A stretch of DNA of 16,794 nt from an uncultured Parabacteroides sp. (GTDB taxonomy: Bacteria; Bacteroidota; Bacteroidia; Bacteroidales; Tannerellaceae): positions 1-16,794 of the forward strand of contig CALBYC010000016.1 of the NCBI GenBank assembly GCA_937890135.1, in the 5' to 3' direction. A program made the position numbers and the translations under genes. Numbering within the stretch: the first letter of the stretch is position 1; each line of letters starts with the position of its first letter. The notes under the pieces were generated by a model. That model worked only from the letters and a program-made list of their open reading frames with translations. It searched no databases and had not been told where the DNA came from. Shown here piece by piece: positions 8,219 through 14,194 of the stretch.

Positions 8219-8226
8219 CAAAAGTA
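8219..8226 (-). promoter_or_regulatory. Bacteroidota -7 promoter box for the RiPP operon
   Basis: The minus strand reads TACTTTTG, a perfect match to the Bacteroidota -7 consensus TAnnTTTG, ending 29 bases before the preferred precursor ATG. I see no convincing -33 element at the usual distance. The IS630 end lies about 140 bases further upstream, so the operon seems to keep its own promoter. Bases 8227-8365 hold no gene that I can support. Confidence 0.65.
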
Positions 8227-8406
8227 GGAAATTCTATGAATATAATTATCTTTCCATTCAAAAAAATATCATATTAATAGTATATGTATTTTATTAACAT
8301 ATATCAACTTGCAAAAGTTTGAGGGTGTAAGGGTTACCAGCCCGTAAGATAAATAGTATATAATATAAGTAGATGTTGAAAATTAGTTTATATCATTACA
8401 TGTTTG

Positions 8407-8414
8407 TACCTTTG
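8407..8414 (+). promoter_or_regulatory. -7 promoter box of the IS630 transposase
   Basis: TACCTTTG matches the TAnnTTTG consensus and ends 25 bases before the transposase ATG. The box lies inside the element, so each copy should carry its own promoter. A -33 element at the right spacing is not clear. Confidence 0.5.
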
Positions 8415-8439
8415 CACATTATCATAGAATTGTGCTATC

Positions 8440-9452
8440 ATGGCAAAAATCAAGACCATATCACTGTCAAGCGAATCTCGTCTGCAATTGGAGGAGGGAT
8501 TTCGGAACGGGGAAAGCCATTGTTCTCGTATGCGCTGCCGTGCCGTTCTGCTGAAGTCCCAAGGTTTGACTTCCAAGGAAGTGGGGCGACAGACCGAAAT
8601 GACACACGTATCCGTAAACTCTTGGGTAAAGCGCTTCGAGGCGGAAGGGATTTCCGGCTTGAAGACCCGTCCGGGCCATGGGCGCAAACCCATCATGGAC
8701 TGTTCGGACGAAGAAGCCGTCCGTGCCGCCATCGAGAAAGACAGGCAAAGCATGAAGAATGCGAAAGAGGCCTGGCAGCAGGCTTGCGCCAAGGAAGCGA
8801 GCGAGAGCACCTTCAGGAGTTTTTTATCCGCATTGGCGCAAGATATAGACGTATAAGAAAACGTCCCAACGGGAAACCCTCGCCGCAGCTCTATGCGAAC
8901 AAGGCCGAGAAGCTGCAAGAGCTTGAACGACAATGGAAAGACGGGCTTATTGACCTTTACTACGGGGATGAAAGCCACATCTGCACGGAAGGCTGTGTCC
9001 CTTACGGCTGGCAGTTCCGTGGGGAAGACGTGGCCGTCCCTTCCCAAAAGGAGACCCGCTTGAATCTGTTCGGGATGATTGACCGGAATAACCATTACAA
9101 CGGATTCACCACCACGGAGAGTATTACGGCCGACAAGGTCGCCGACTTCCTTGACCGGTTTTCTTTCCGAATTAAAAGAAACACGTTCATTGTCCTTGAC
9201 AATGCCAAAATACACAGGAGCAGGATGATGGCTGAACTTCGCCCGGTTTGGGAGAAAAGAGGATTGTTCCTTTTCTTCCTTCCGCCTTATAGTCCACACC
9301 TCAACATCGCAGAAACCCTTTGGAGGATACTCAAAGGAAAATGGCTTAGACCGACGCATTACATGGCCAATGACACATTGATGTATGCCACAAACAGGGT
9401 GCTGGCGACCATTGGGTATGAACTTTGTATCAACTTCACTCATGTGGCTTAG
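8440..9452 (+). CDS. IS630-family transposase, made by -1 ribosomal frameshift
   Basis: The first frame (8440-8856, 138 codons) holds the DNA-binding part, with a helix-turn-helix near residues 40-65 (LTSKEVGRQTEMTHVSVNSW) and a basic linker. The second frame, ending in TAG at 9450-9452, holds the catalytic domain. Shifting back one base at 8820-8826 joins them into a 337-residue protein, the usual length for IS630. The DDE triad is then Asp177 (YYGDESHI), Asp254 (IVLDNAKIH) and Glu292 (PHLNIAETLW), with 37 residues between the last two, in keeping with the family. All three are intact, so the enzyme is probably active. GC content is much higher than in the adjacent maturase gene. Confidence 0.88.
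8820..8826 (+). promoter_or_regulatory. -1 frameshift slippery heptamer T TTT TTA
   Basis: In the first transposase frame the codons AGT TTT TTA form the X XXY YYZ heptamer T TTT TTA, one of the most efficient known -1 slippery sequences. The overlap of the two frames lies just here, and a -1 slip gives exactly the frame with the DDE domain. Programmed frameshifting of this kind is known in several IS families, including IS630. Confidence 0.75.
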
Positions 9453-9475
9453 TATAAATTAATTCTAATGACTTA

Positions 9476-9567
9476 TATCTATGCTCTAAGAAGGCAGCAG
9501 ACTCCCTGTTAATATGGTTGCCGGCTAAAAGCATTCCCACAGCACATGATAGAATCTTTTTATTCAT
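9476..9567 (-). pseudogene. 5' remnant of a secreted-protein gene cut by the IS element
   Basis: On the minus strand an ATG at 9567 opens a frame that begins like a signal peptide: MNKKILSCAVGMLLAGNHIN, then RESAAFLEHR. After 30 codons the frame enters the IS end at 9475 and stops at 9436-9438 after 13 more codons. A perfect -7 box lies 29 bases upstream, so this was probably a real expressed gene. The family cannot be named from so few residues. If the whole bracketed segment inserted at once, the rest of the gene should lie left of the IS copy at the window start. Confidence 0.6.
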
Positions 9568-9596
9568 GCTTTCAAGTTATTGCATCCATGCGCGAA

Positions 9597-9604
9597 CAAA
9601 AGTA
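9597..9604 (-). promoter_or_regulatory. -7 box of the truncated secreted-protein gene
   Basis: The minus strand reads TACTTTTG, a perfect TAnnTTTG match, 29 bases before the ATG at 9567. It points away from the aromatic operon promoter about 65 bases to the right, so the region was a divergent promoter pair. It now directs transcription into the IS element. Confidence 0.55.
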
Positions 9605-9647
9605 GTGCCTATTTCGGATATTATCCTAAAAAAACATCATTTTTCTC

Positions 9648-9676
9648 TTGCATTAGAAAAAAAAACGTTACATTTG
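9648..9676 (+). promoter_or_regulatory. Promoter of the aromatic amino acid operon
   Basis: TTG at 9648-9650 and TACATTTG at 9669-9676 are separated by 18 bases, matching the Bacteroidota -33/-7 promoter layout. The expected start of transcription is near 9681-9684, so the message would begin about 22 bases before the leader-peptide ATG at 9705. Confidence 0.7.
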
Positions 9677-9704
9677 TCCCGTCAAAAACAAATAATAATC
9701 GACA

Positions 9705-9782
9705 ATGAAACGATTTAGCTTTACATATTACTTTTATTACTTTTACTTTTATAGCAAGGTGAAGGCAGGAGTTTGTATGTAA
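9705..9782 (+). CDS. Phe/Tyr-rich attenuator leader peptide of the pheA-tyrA operon
   Basis: A 25-codon frame in which residues 4-16 (FSFTYYFYYFYFY) contain five Phe and six Tyr, followed by SKVKAGVCM and TAA at 9780-9782. It starts 29 bases after the -7 box and ends upstream of an intrinsic terminator. Known leader peptides such as enteric pheL contain runs of the codon for the regulated amino acid; here both Phe and Tyr codons occur, matching an operon that makes both. A ribosome short of charged Phe or Tyr tRNA would stall at 9714-9752 and leave the antiterminator strand (9764-9777) free. A ribosome that reaches the stop codon would cover it. The peptide itself probably has no other function. 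Confidence 0.85.
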   Translation: MKRFSFTYYFYYFYFYSKVKAGVCM

Positions 9783-9830
9783 AGAGTTGATGATTGAATA
9801 TACATCTCAATAGTAATATAAAGTCCTGCC
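9764..9830 (+). promoter_or_regulatory. Antiterminator helix of the pheA-tyrA attenuator
   Basis: GGCAGGAGTTTGTA at 9764-9777 can pair with TATAAAGTCCTGCC at 9817-9830. There are seven perfect pairs, one G-G mismatch, then six pairs including one G-U. The downstream strand is also the first arm of the terminator, so the two structures exclude each other. The upstream strand sits over the last codons of the leader peptide, where a terminating ribosome would block it. Confidence 0.75.
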
Positions 9831-9850
9831 GAAAACGGTAGGACTTTTTT
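9821..9850 (+). terminator. Intrinsic terminator of the attenuator upstream of pheA
   Basis: AAGTCCTGCCG (9821-9831) pairs with CGGTAGGACTT (9836-9846) over 11 base pairs with one G-U, across an AAAA loop. A run of six T (9845-9850) and a further TTTT follow. It lies 38 bases after the leader stop codon and 41 bases before the prephenate dehydratase ATG, in the direction of the operon. Confidence 0.88.
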
Positions 9851-9891
9851 GTTTTCAGAGCAAATAGATTAGATAAGAAATATTAGATAGA

Positions 9892-10737
9892 ATGAAAAGA
9901 AAAGTAGCCATTCAAGGTATTGCAGGTTCCTATCACGACATAGCAGCCCGGAAGTACTTCGACAAAGACGAGGTGGAAACGATTCCTTGCGACACATTCA
10001 ACGGTGTAATACAAACAATTAAAAAAGACCCGTCCATCATGGGGCTGATGGCAATCGAGAACACTATAGCCGGCAGTCTGCTACAGAATCATGAATTGAT
10101 ACGGGAAAGCGACTTCAGTATCATCGGAGAATACAAACTCAGGATTTCACACTCACTGGTCGCTCTCCCCGGCACAAAACTGGAAGAGGTGACCGAAGTC
10201 AATTCCCATCCCATCGCATTGATGCAGTGTACTGATTTCTTAAAGACACTACCAAATGCCAAGGTTGTTGAAAAAGAAGATACTGCAGGAAGCGCCAAAT
10301 GGATTGCGAAACAACAACTGAAAGGCCATGCCGCAATATGCGGGAAGCTGGCCGCCGAAATATACGGAATGGAGGTGCTGGCGGAAGGAATAGAAACGAA
10401 CAAACGCAACTTTACTCGTTTTCTGGCGATTGCAGACCGATGGACTGCCGATGAGATGCTAAAGAACACTACGAAAAACAAAGCCTCCCTCGTTTTCGCT
10501 TTGCCACACTCGGTGGGCAGCCTTTCCAAAATACTCACCATCCTCTCTTTTTACGACATGAATTTATCCAAGATACAGTCATTGCCTATCATCGGTCGTG
10601 AATGGGAATATCAGTTCTACATCAACTTAACATTCAACGATTATACACGCTATCGACAAGCATTGGATGCCATCCGGCCACTGACAAAAGATTTTAAAAT
10701 TTTAGGCGAATATGAAGAAGGAAGACAAAGTTTGTAA
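9892..10737 (+). CDS. pheA: Prephenate dehydratase (phenylalanine synthesis)
   Basis: A 281-residue cytoplasmic enzyme that converts prephenate to phenylpyruvate. The catalytic domain (about 2-180) starts KVAIQGIAGSYHDIAA and has IENTIAGSL and the hallmark NFTRF, whose Thr-Arg-Phe is part of the active site. A C-terminal ACT domain (about 195-275; ALPHSVGSLSKIL) is the usual site of phenylalanine feedback inhibition. The common ESRP motif of this domain reads QSLP here. No chorismate mutase domain is attached; that activity is on the third enzyme of the operon. It is the first structural gene after the attenuator, and its end overlaps the next start by 26 bases, suggesting translational coupling. 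Confidence 0.95.
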   Translation: MKRKVAIQGIAGSYHDIAARKYFDKDEVETIPCDTFNGVIQTIKKDPSIMGLMAIENTIAGSLLQNHELIRESDFSIIGEYKLRISHSLVALPGTKLEEVTEVNSHPIALMQCTDFLKTLPNAKVVEKEDTAGSAKWIAKQQLKGHAAICGKLAAEIYGMEVLAEGIETNKRNFTRFLAIADRWTADEMLKNTTKNKASLVFALPHSVGSLSKILTILSFYDMNLSKIQSLPIIGREWEYQFYINLTFNDYTRYRQALDAIRPLTKDFKILGEYEEGRQSL

Positions 10738-11896
10738 CATAGTCCCCGCCGAACGCGTAAACAGCGTGCAGGAATACTATTTTTCCAGAAAATTGAAAGA
10801 GGTAGCGGAAATGAATGCTGCCGGGAAAAATGTCATCAACTTGGGAATTGGCAGCCCGGACTTACCCCCCTCCGACGAGACGATTGACACGTTATGCTTT
10901 CATGCCCGAAAGGCTAATGAACATGGCTACCAACCATACGTGGGCATTCCGGAACTTCGTGAAGCTTTTGCAAAATGGTACAAAACGTGGTACGACGTGG
11001 ATTTGAATCCTAAGACCGAAATCCAACCGCTTATTGGCTCAAAGGAAGGTATCTTGCACATCTCATTAGCATTCTTGAACCCTGGAGACGGAGTATTGGT
11101 GCCCAATCCGGGCTACCCTACCTACAGCTCTGTCAGCCATCTGGTAGGAGCCAAACTGATTTCATACGAATTGAAGGAGGAATTGGGATGGCAGCCGGAT
11201 TTTGAAGAGTTGGAGAAAATGGATCTTTCCGGTGTCAAACTGATGTGGACCAACTACCCGAATATGCCGACCGGAGCCAACGCCAGCATGGAACTATACC
11301 AAAAACTGGTCGACTTCGGCCGCCGCCATCACATTATTATATGCAATGACAATCCATACAGTTTTATCTTGAACGAACACCCGTTAAGTATCCTCAGTGT
11401 CCCCGGGGCAAAAGACATCTGCATTGAGATGAATTCGATGAGCAAGGCGCATAATATGCCTGGCTGGAGAATGGCGATGTTAGCATCCAATGCTCAATTC
11501 GTCCAATGGATACTGAAAGTCAAGAGCAACGTCGACTCAGGACAGTTCAAGCCTATGCAGTATGCGGCGGCGGCAGCTCTGGCAGCCCCGAAATCTTGGT
11601 ATGACAAGATGAACGAGACGTATAGAAGCCGCCGTGTTTTGGCGGGAGAAATCATGCATGCCTTGGGATGTAAATATGATGAGAACCAAGTAGGCATGTT
11701 CTTATGGGGACGCATCCCGGATAACATCTGCGGAAGCGAAGCCTTGGCGGACAAAGTCTTGTATGATGCCAATGTATTCTTGACTCCCGGGTTTATCTTC
11801 GGCAGTCAGGGAGACCGGTATATCCGAATCTCTCTTTGCAGCAACAATGAAATGTTGCAAAAAGCATTGGAAAGAATAAAAACACATTTGAAATAA
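10712..11896 (+). CDS. PLP-dependent class I/II aminotransferase, probably aromatic
   Basis: A 394-residue fold-type I aminotransferase. INLGIGSPDLPPS is the usual N-terminal substrate loop, NPGYPTYSS and NYPNMPTGA belong to the cofactor region, and NSMSKAHNMPGWR contains the pyridoxal-phosphate lysine, Lys245. In this operon it most likely transfers an amino group to phenylpyruvate and 4-hydroxyphenylpyruvate, the last step to Phe and Tyr. This role comes from the gene order; related enzymes act on diaminopimelate, alanine or other substrates. The start overlaps pheA by 26 bases, and the next gene begins 18 bases after its stop. Confidence 0.88.
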   Translation: MKKEDKVCNIVPAERVNSVQEYYFSRKLKEVAEMNAAGKNVINLGIGSPDLPPSDETIDTLCFHARKANEHGYQPYVGIPELREAFAKWYKTWYDVDLNPKTEIQPLIGSKEGILHISLAFLNPGDGVLVPNPGYPTYSSVSHLVGAKLISYELKEELGWQPDFEELEKMDLSGVKLMWTNYPNMPTGANASMELYQKLVDFGRRHHIIICNDNPYSFILNEHPLSILSVPGAKDICIEMNSMSKAHNMPGWRMAMLASNAQFVQWILKVKSNVDSGQFKPMQYAAAAALAAPKSWYDKMNETYRSRRVLAGEIMHALGCKYDENQVGMFLWGRIPDNICGSEALADKVLYDANVFLTPGFIFGSQGDRYIRISLCSNNEMLQKALERIKTHLK

Positions 11897-11914
11897 ATTA
11901 AATCCTATATAGAA

Positions 11915-12991
11915 ATGGAAGAAATGAAATTAGAATCAATTTTGCTACCGGGTATCGACCCGAAGCGGCCGATTGTCATCGCCGGCCCTTGCAGCGCGGA
12001 ATCAGAAGAGCAGGTATTGACGACTGCCCATCAATTGGCATCTAAAGGAATCAAGATATTCCGTGCAGGCATTTGGAAACCTCGTACCAAGCCAGGAGGT
12101 TTTGAAGGAATCGGCGTAATTGGCTTGCCATGGTTGAAGAAAGTAAAAGAAGAAACAGGTATGTATGTGGCAACCGAAGTGGCCACGAAAGACCATGTGT
12201 TCGAAGCGCTGAAGGCGGGAGTAGACATCCTGTGGATCGGTGCGCGTACCACCGTCAACCCATTTGCCGTCCAGGAAGTAGCGGATGCTTTGAAAGGGGT
12301 AGATATTCCCGTCTTGATTAAGAATCCGGTTAATCCTGATTTGGAATTATGGATTGGCGCTTTCCAGCGCCTATACAGAGCCGGCATAAAACGTTTGGGT
12401 GCGATTCACCGCGGGTTTAGCTCATACGACAAAAAGATATACAGGAACTTGCCCTTGTGGCACATTCCTATCGAATTGCGCCGCCGCATGCCTGACTTGC
12501 CTATCTTCTGCGACCCTTCACATATCGGCGGCAAGCGAGAACTGATCGCCCCGCTTAGCCAACAAGCCATGGACTTGAGCTTTGACGGATTGATAATCGA
12601 ATCTCATTGCAATCCGGATGCTGCATGGAGCGATGCCGCACAACAAATCACTCCGGACATTTTGGATTATGTATTGAACCTGCTGGTTGTGCGTGACTCT
12701 AACCAATCAACTGAAAACTTGAGCGAACTGCGACGACAAATCGACAATGTGGACGAACAGCTGCTTGAGCTGTTGGCAAAGAGAATGCGCATTTCTCGTG
12801 AAATCGGCATTTACAAGAAAGAGCACAATATGCCCATCCTACAGTCCCCTCGCTATAGCGAAATCCTGGAGAAACGTTCCGACATGGGAAAACAGATGGA
12901 TTTGAATCCGGATTTCATCAAAGATATACTGAAAGAGATTCACGAAGAGTCTGTCCGACAGCAAATGGTCATCATGAACGAAAATAATTAA
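11915..12991 (+). CDS. DAHP synthase fused to C-terminal chorismate mutase
   Basis: A 358-residue bifunctional enzyme. Residues 1-265 are a type I-beta 3-deoxy-D-arabino-heptulosonate 7-phosphate synthase: VIAGPCSAES, FRAGIWKPRTKPGGFEG, IGARTTVNPFAVQE, CDPSHIGGKRE with metal and substrate residues, and IESHCNPDAAWSD. Residues 272-350 are an AroQ-type chorismate mutase (LRRQIDNVDEQLLELLAKRM, REIGIYKKEH). The enzyme therefore catalyses the first step of the shikimate pathway and the branch step from chorismate to prephenate. This synthase-first order is known from Prevotella and Porphyromonas, where prephenate inhibits the synthase through the mutase domain. An ATG nine bases further in (MKLESILL) is a possible alternative start. 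The next gene begins 4 bases after the stop. Confidence 0.93.
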   Translation: MEEMKLESILLPGIDPKRPIVIAGPCSAESEEQVLTTAHQLASKGIKIFRAGIWKPRTKPGGFEGIGVIGLPWLKKVKEETGMYVATEVATKDHVFEALKAGVDILWIGARTTVNPFAVQEVADALKGVDIPVLIKNPVNPDLELWIGAFQRLYRAGIKRLGAIHRGFSSYDKKIYRNLPLWHIPIELRRRMPDLPIFCDPSHIGGKRELIAPLSQQAMDLSFDGLIIESHCNPDAAWSDAAQQITPDILDYVLNLLVVRDSNQSTENLSELRRQIDNVDEQLLELLAKRMRISREIGIYKKEHNMPILQSPRYSEILEKRSDMGKQMDLNPDFIKDILKEIHEESVRQQMVIMNENN

Positions 12992-12995
12992 TCGT

Positions 12996-13769
12996 ATGAA
13001 GATATTAGTATTAGGAGCCGGGAAAATGGGGTCTTTTTTCACCGATTTGCTCAGTTTCGACCATGAAGTAGCCGTGCTGGAAAAAGACCCTAAACGTATG
13101 CGCTTCATCTACAATGCGGAGCGGATGCAAAAACCGGAAGAGGTCAAAGAATTTGACCCGGAATTAGTCATCAACTGCGTCACACTGAACCATACGCTGG
13201 ATGCGTTTGACGAGGTATTGCCATTCCTTTCCGAAAACTGCATCATCTCGGACATCGCCTCCGTAAAGACTCATTTGAAAACATATTACGAGAAAAGCGG
13301 CTTCCGGTATGTCTCGACACACCCGATGTTTGGCCCTACGTTTGCCAATTTGGGCAACTTGGAGAATGAAAACACGATTATCATTTCGGAAGGTGACTAT
13401 TTGGGCAAAATATTCTTCAAAGACATTTACAGCCGCCTTCATCTGAACATTCGTGAATATACATTCGAGGAACACGACAAGGTTGTGGCCTACTCCTTGG
13501 GCATCCCGTTTGCATCCACGATGGTTTTCGCAGCCACCATGAAGCATCAAGATGCCCCTGGCACGACTTTCAAACGGCACATGAACATCGCCCGCGGTTT
13601 GCTGTCCGAAGACGATTACCTGTTGACCGAAATCCTCTTCAATCCGCGCACGCCGCATCAGATTGAGCGCATTCAGGATGAACTGAGCATTCTGCTGGAT
13701 ATTATAAAGAGGCGCGACTCGGACGGAATCAAATCGTATTTGGAAAAAATCCGTAAGAATATCGAATAA
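12996..13769 (+). CDS. tyrA: Prephenate dehydrogenase (tyrosine synthesis)
   Basis: A 257-residue enzyme that oxidises and decarboxylates prephenate to 4-hydroxyphenylpyruvate. The N-terminal Rossmann motif is MKILVLGAGKMGSF, with Gly7, Gly9 and Gly12. SDIASVKTHL and the motif STHPMFGPTF (His109) mark the substrate side; a helical dimerisation domain follows. It is shorter than many family members and has no ACT domain, so feedback control must lie elsewhere, for example in the attenuator or the synthase-mutase fusion. It is the last gene of the operon and is followed by a terminator 46 bases after its stop. Confidence 0.93.
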   Translation: MKILVLGAGKMGSFFTDLLSFDHEVAVLEKDPKRMRFIYNAERMQKPEEVKEFDPELVINCVTLNHTLDAFDEVLPFLSENCIISDIASVKTHLKTYYEKSGFRYVSTHPMFGPTFANLGNLENENTIIISEGDYLGKIFFKDIYSRLHLNIREYTFEEHDKVVAYSLGIPFASTMVFAATMKHQDAPGTTFKRHMNIARGLLSEDDYLLTEILFNPRTPHQIERIQDELSILLDIIKRRDSDGIKSYLEKIRKNIE

Positions 13770-13814
13770 GGTTTCATTGGCAATACGCTAAAAACAGGAA
13801 CAATATAAGAATAG

Positions 13815-13848
13815 TATCCGCAATGCCGGCGAACCGGTGTTGCGGATA
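13815..13848 (+). terminator. Terminator of the aromatic amino acid operon
   Basis: TATCCGCAATGCCGG (13815-13829) pairs with CCGGTGTTGCGGATA (13834-13848) over 15 base pairs including a tandem U-G/G-U, closing a CGAA loop. The downstream tract is only moderately T-rich (TGTTTATTC). The position just after tyrA fits transcription termination. Confidence 0.8.
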
Positions 13849-13926
13849 TGTTTATTCAAGGAGGAGGTCTGGCCCGATTCTTTTAATCATTCTTTTTTCT
13901 TTCCTCCTCCATAAAGTTGAAAAATT

Positions 13927-14075
13927 GGTCTCACCATCTCTCACCTGCCATTTTTCACAAGACAACACGTTGTAAAACAGACTGTTGACCATGGTGAGAG
14001 ATGGGGTGAGAGATAAGGGGACGGGTGAGAGATACCAGCCTAACAAACTATATGTCAATTCGTTTTGGTCTCACC
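13927..14075. repeat. Cluster of direct and inverted GGTGAGAGAT repeats
   Basis: GGTGAGAGAT occurs three times on the plus strand, at 13993-14002, 14005-14014 and 14024-14033, and once on the minus strand at 13936-13945. GGTCTCACC occurs at 13927-13935 and 14067-14075. The block at 13927-13945 can pair with 13993-14010, interrupted by two bulged bases. A perfect 12-base palindrome with 5-base arms (ACAACACGTTGT) lies inside at 13962-13973. A small open frame across the region (13852-14058, minus) has no recognisable content. The repeats could be protein-binding sites or a dispersed repeat; I cannot tell which. Confidence 0.6.
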
Positions 14076-14124
14076 ACCTTGCTTTTTCCTCTCTTTTCCA
14101 CGGACTTTTCCAAAAAACATTGCA

Positions 14125-14179
14125 CCCTTTTCGTCAAACGGAGGCGACCGTTTTCCTAAACGGTTGCCATCGAAAAGGG
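14125..14179 (-). terminator. Strong stem-loop after the antiporter gene
   Basis: The inner stem GGCGACCGTTT (14143-14153) pairs with AAACGGTTGCC (14158-14168) across a TCCT loop, with one G-U. The outer stem CCCTTTTCG (14125-14133) pairs with CGAAAAGGG (14171-14179), with unequal internal loops of nine and two bases. It lies 15 bases after the antiporter stop on the minus strand and is followed there by TGCAATGTTTTTTGG, so it is a likely terminator for that gene. Confidence 0.65.
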
Positions 14180-14194
14180 CAGTCATTGCGGGAA

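Larger units (their letters stand above)
8368..9473 (+). mobile_element. Complete IS630-family insertion sequence (about 1.1 kb)
   Basis: The element runs from AGT at 8368 to ACT at 9473 and is flanked on both sides by TA (8366-8367 and 9474-9475), the target dinucleotide that IS630/Tc1-mariner elements duplicate. The ends are imperfect inverted repeats: AGT at both tips, then AATTAGTTTATA at the left (8380-8391) against AATTAATTTATA read from the right (9464-9453). It encodes one transposase in two overlapping frames. The last 53 bases recur at the left edge of the window in the same orientation, so the RiPP cluster lies between two copies. Confidence 0.88.

Noticed and set aside
7919..8277. 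Plus-strand open frames of 90 and 105 codons over the precursor gene
   Set aside because: They are antisense to a precursor with a perfect Gly-Gly leader, promoter box and matching neighbours, and contain nothing recognisable themselves.
8281..8303. Inverted repeat TATATGT / ACATATA upstream of the RiPP promoter as an operator
   Set aside because: Seven AT-only pairs in a very AT-rich stretch are expected by chance, and no regulator gene is nearby.
8388..9443. A 351-codon open frame antisense to the transposase
   Set aside because: It mirrors the high-GC transposase exactly; the sense frames carry the helix-turn-helix and the DDE triad, while the antisense product has no recognisable motif and reads like a shadow.
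9518..9718. A 66-codon plus-strand frame before the aromatic operon
   Set aside because: It crosses the divergent promoter boxes and the start of the leader peptide in another frame, and has no homologous look; the minus-strand signal-peptide frame and the leader peptide explain the region better.
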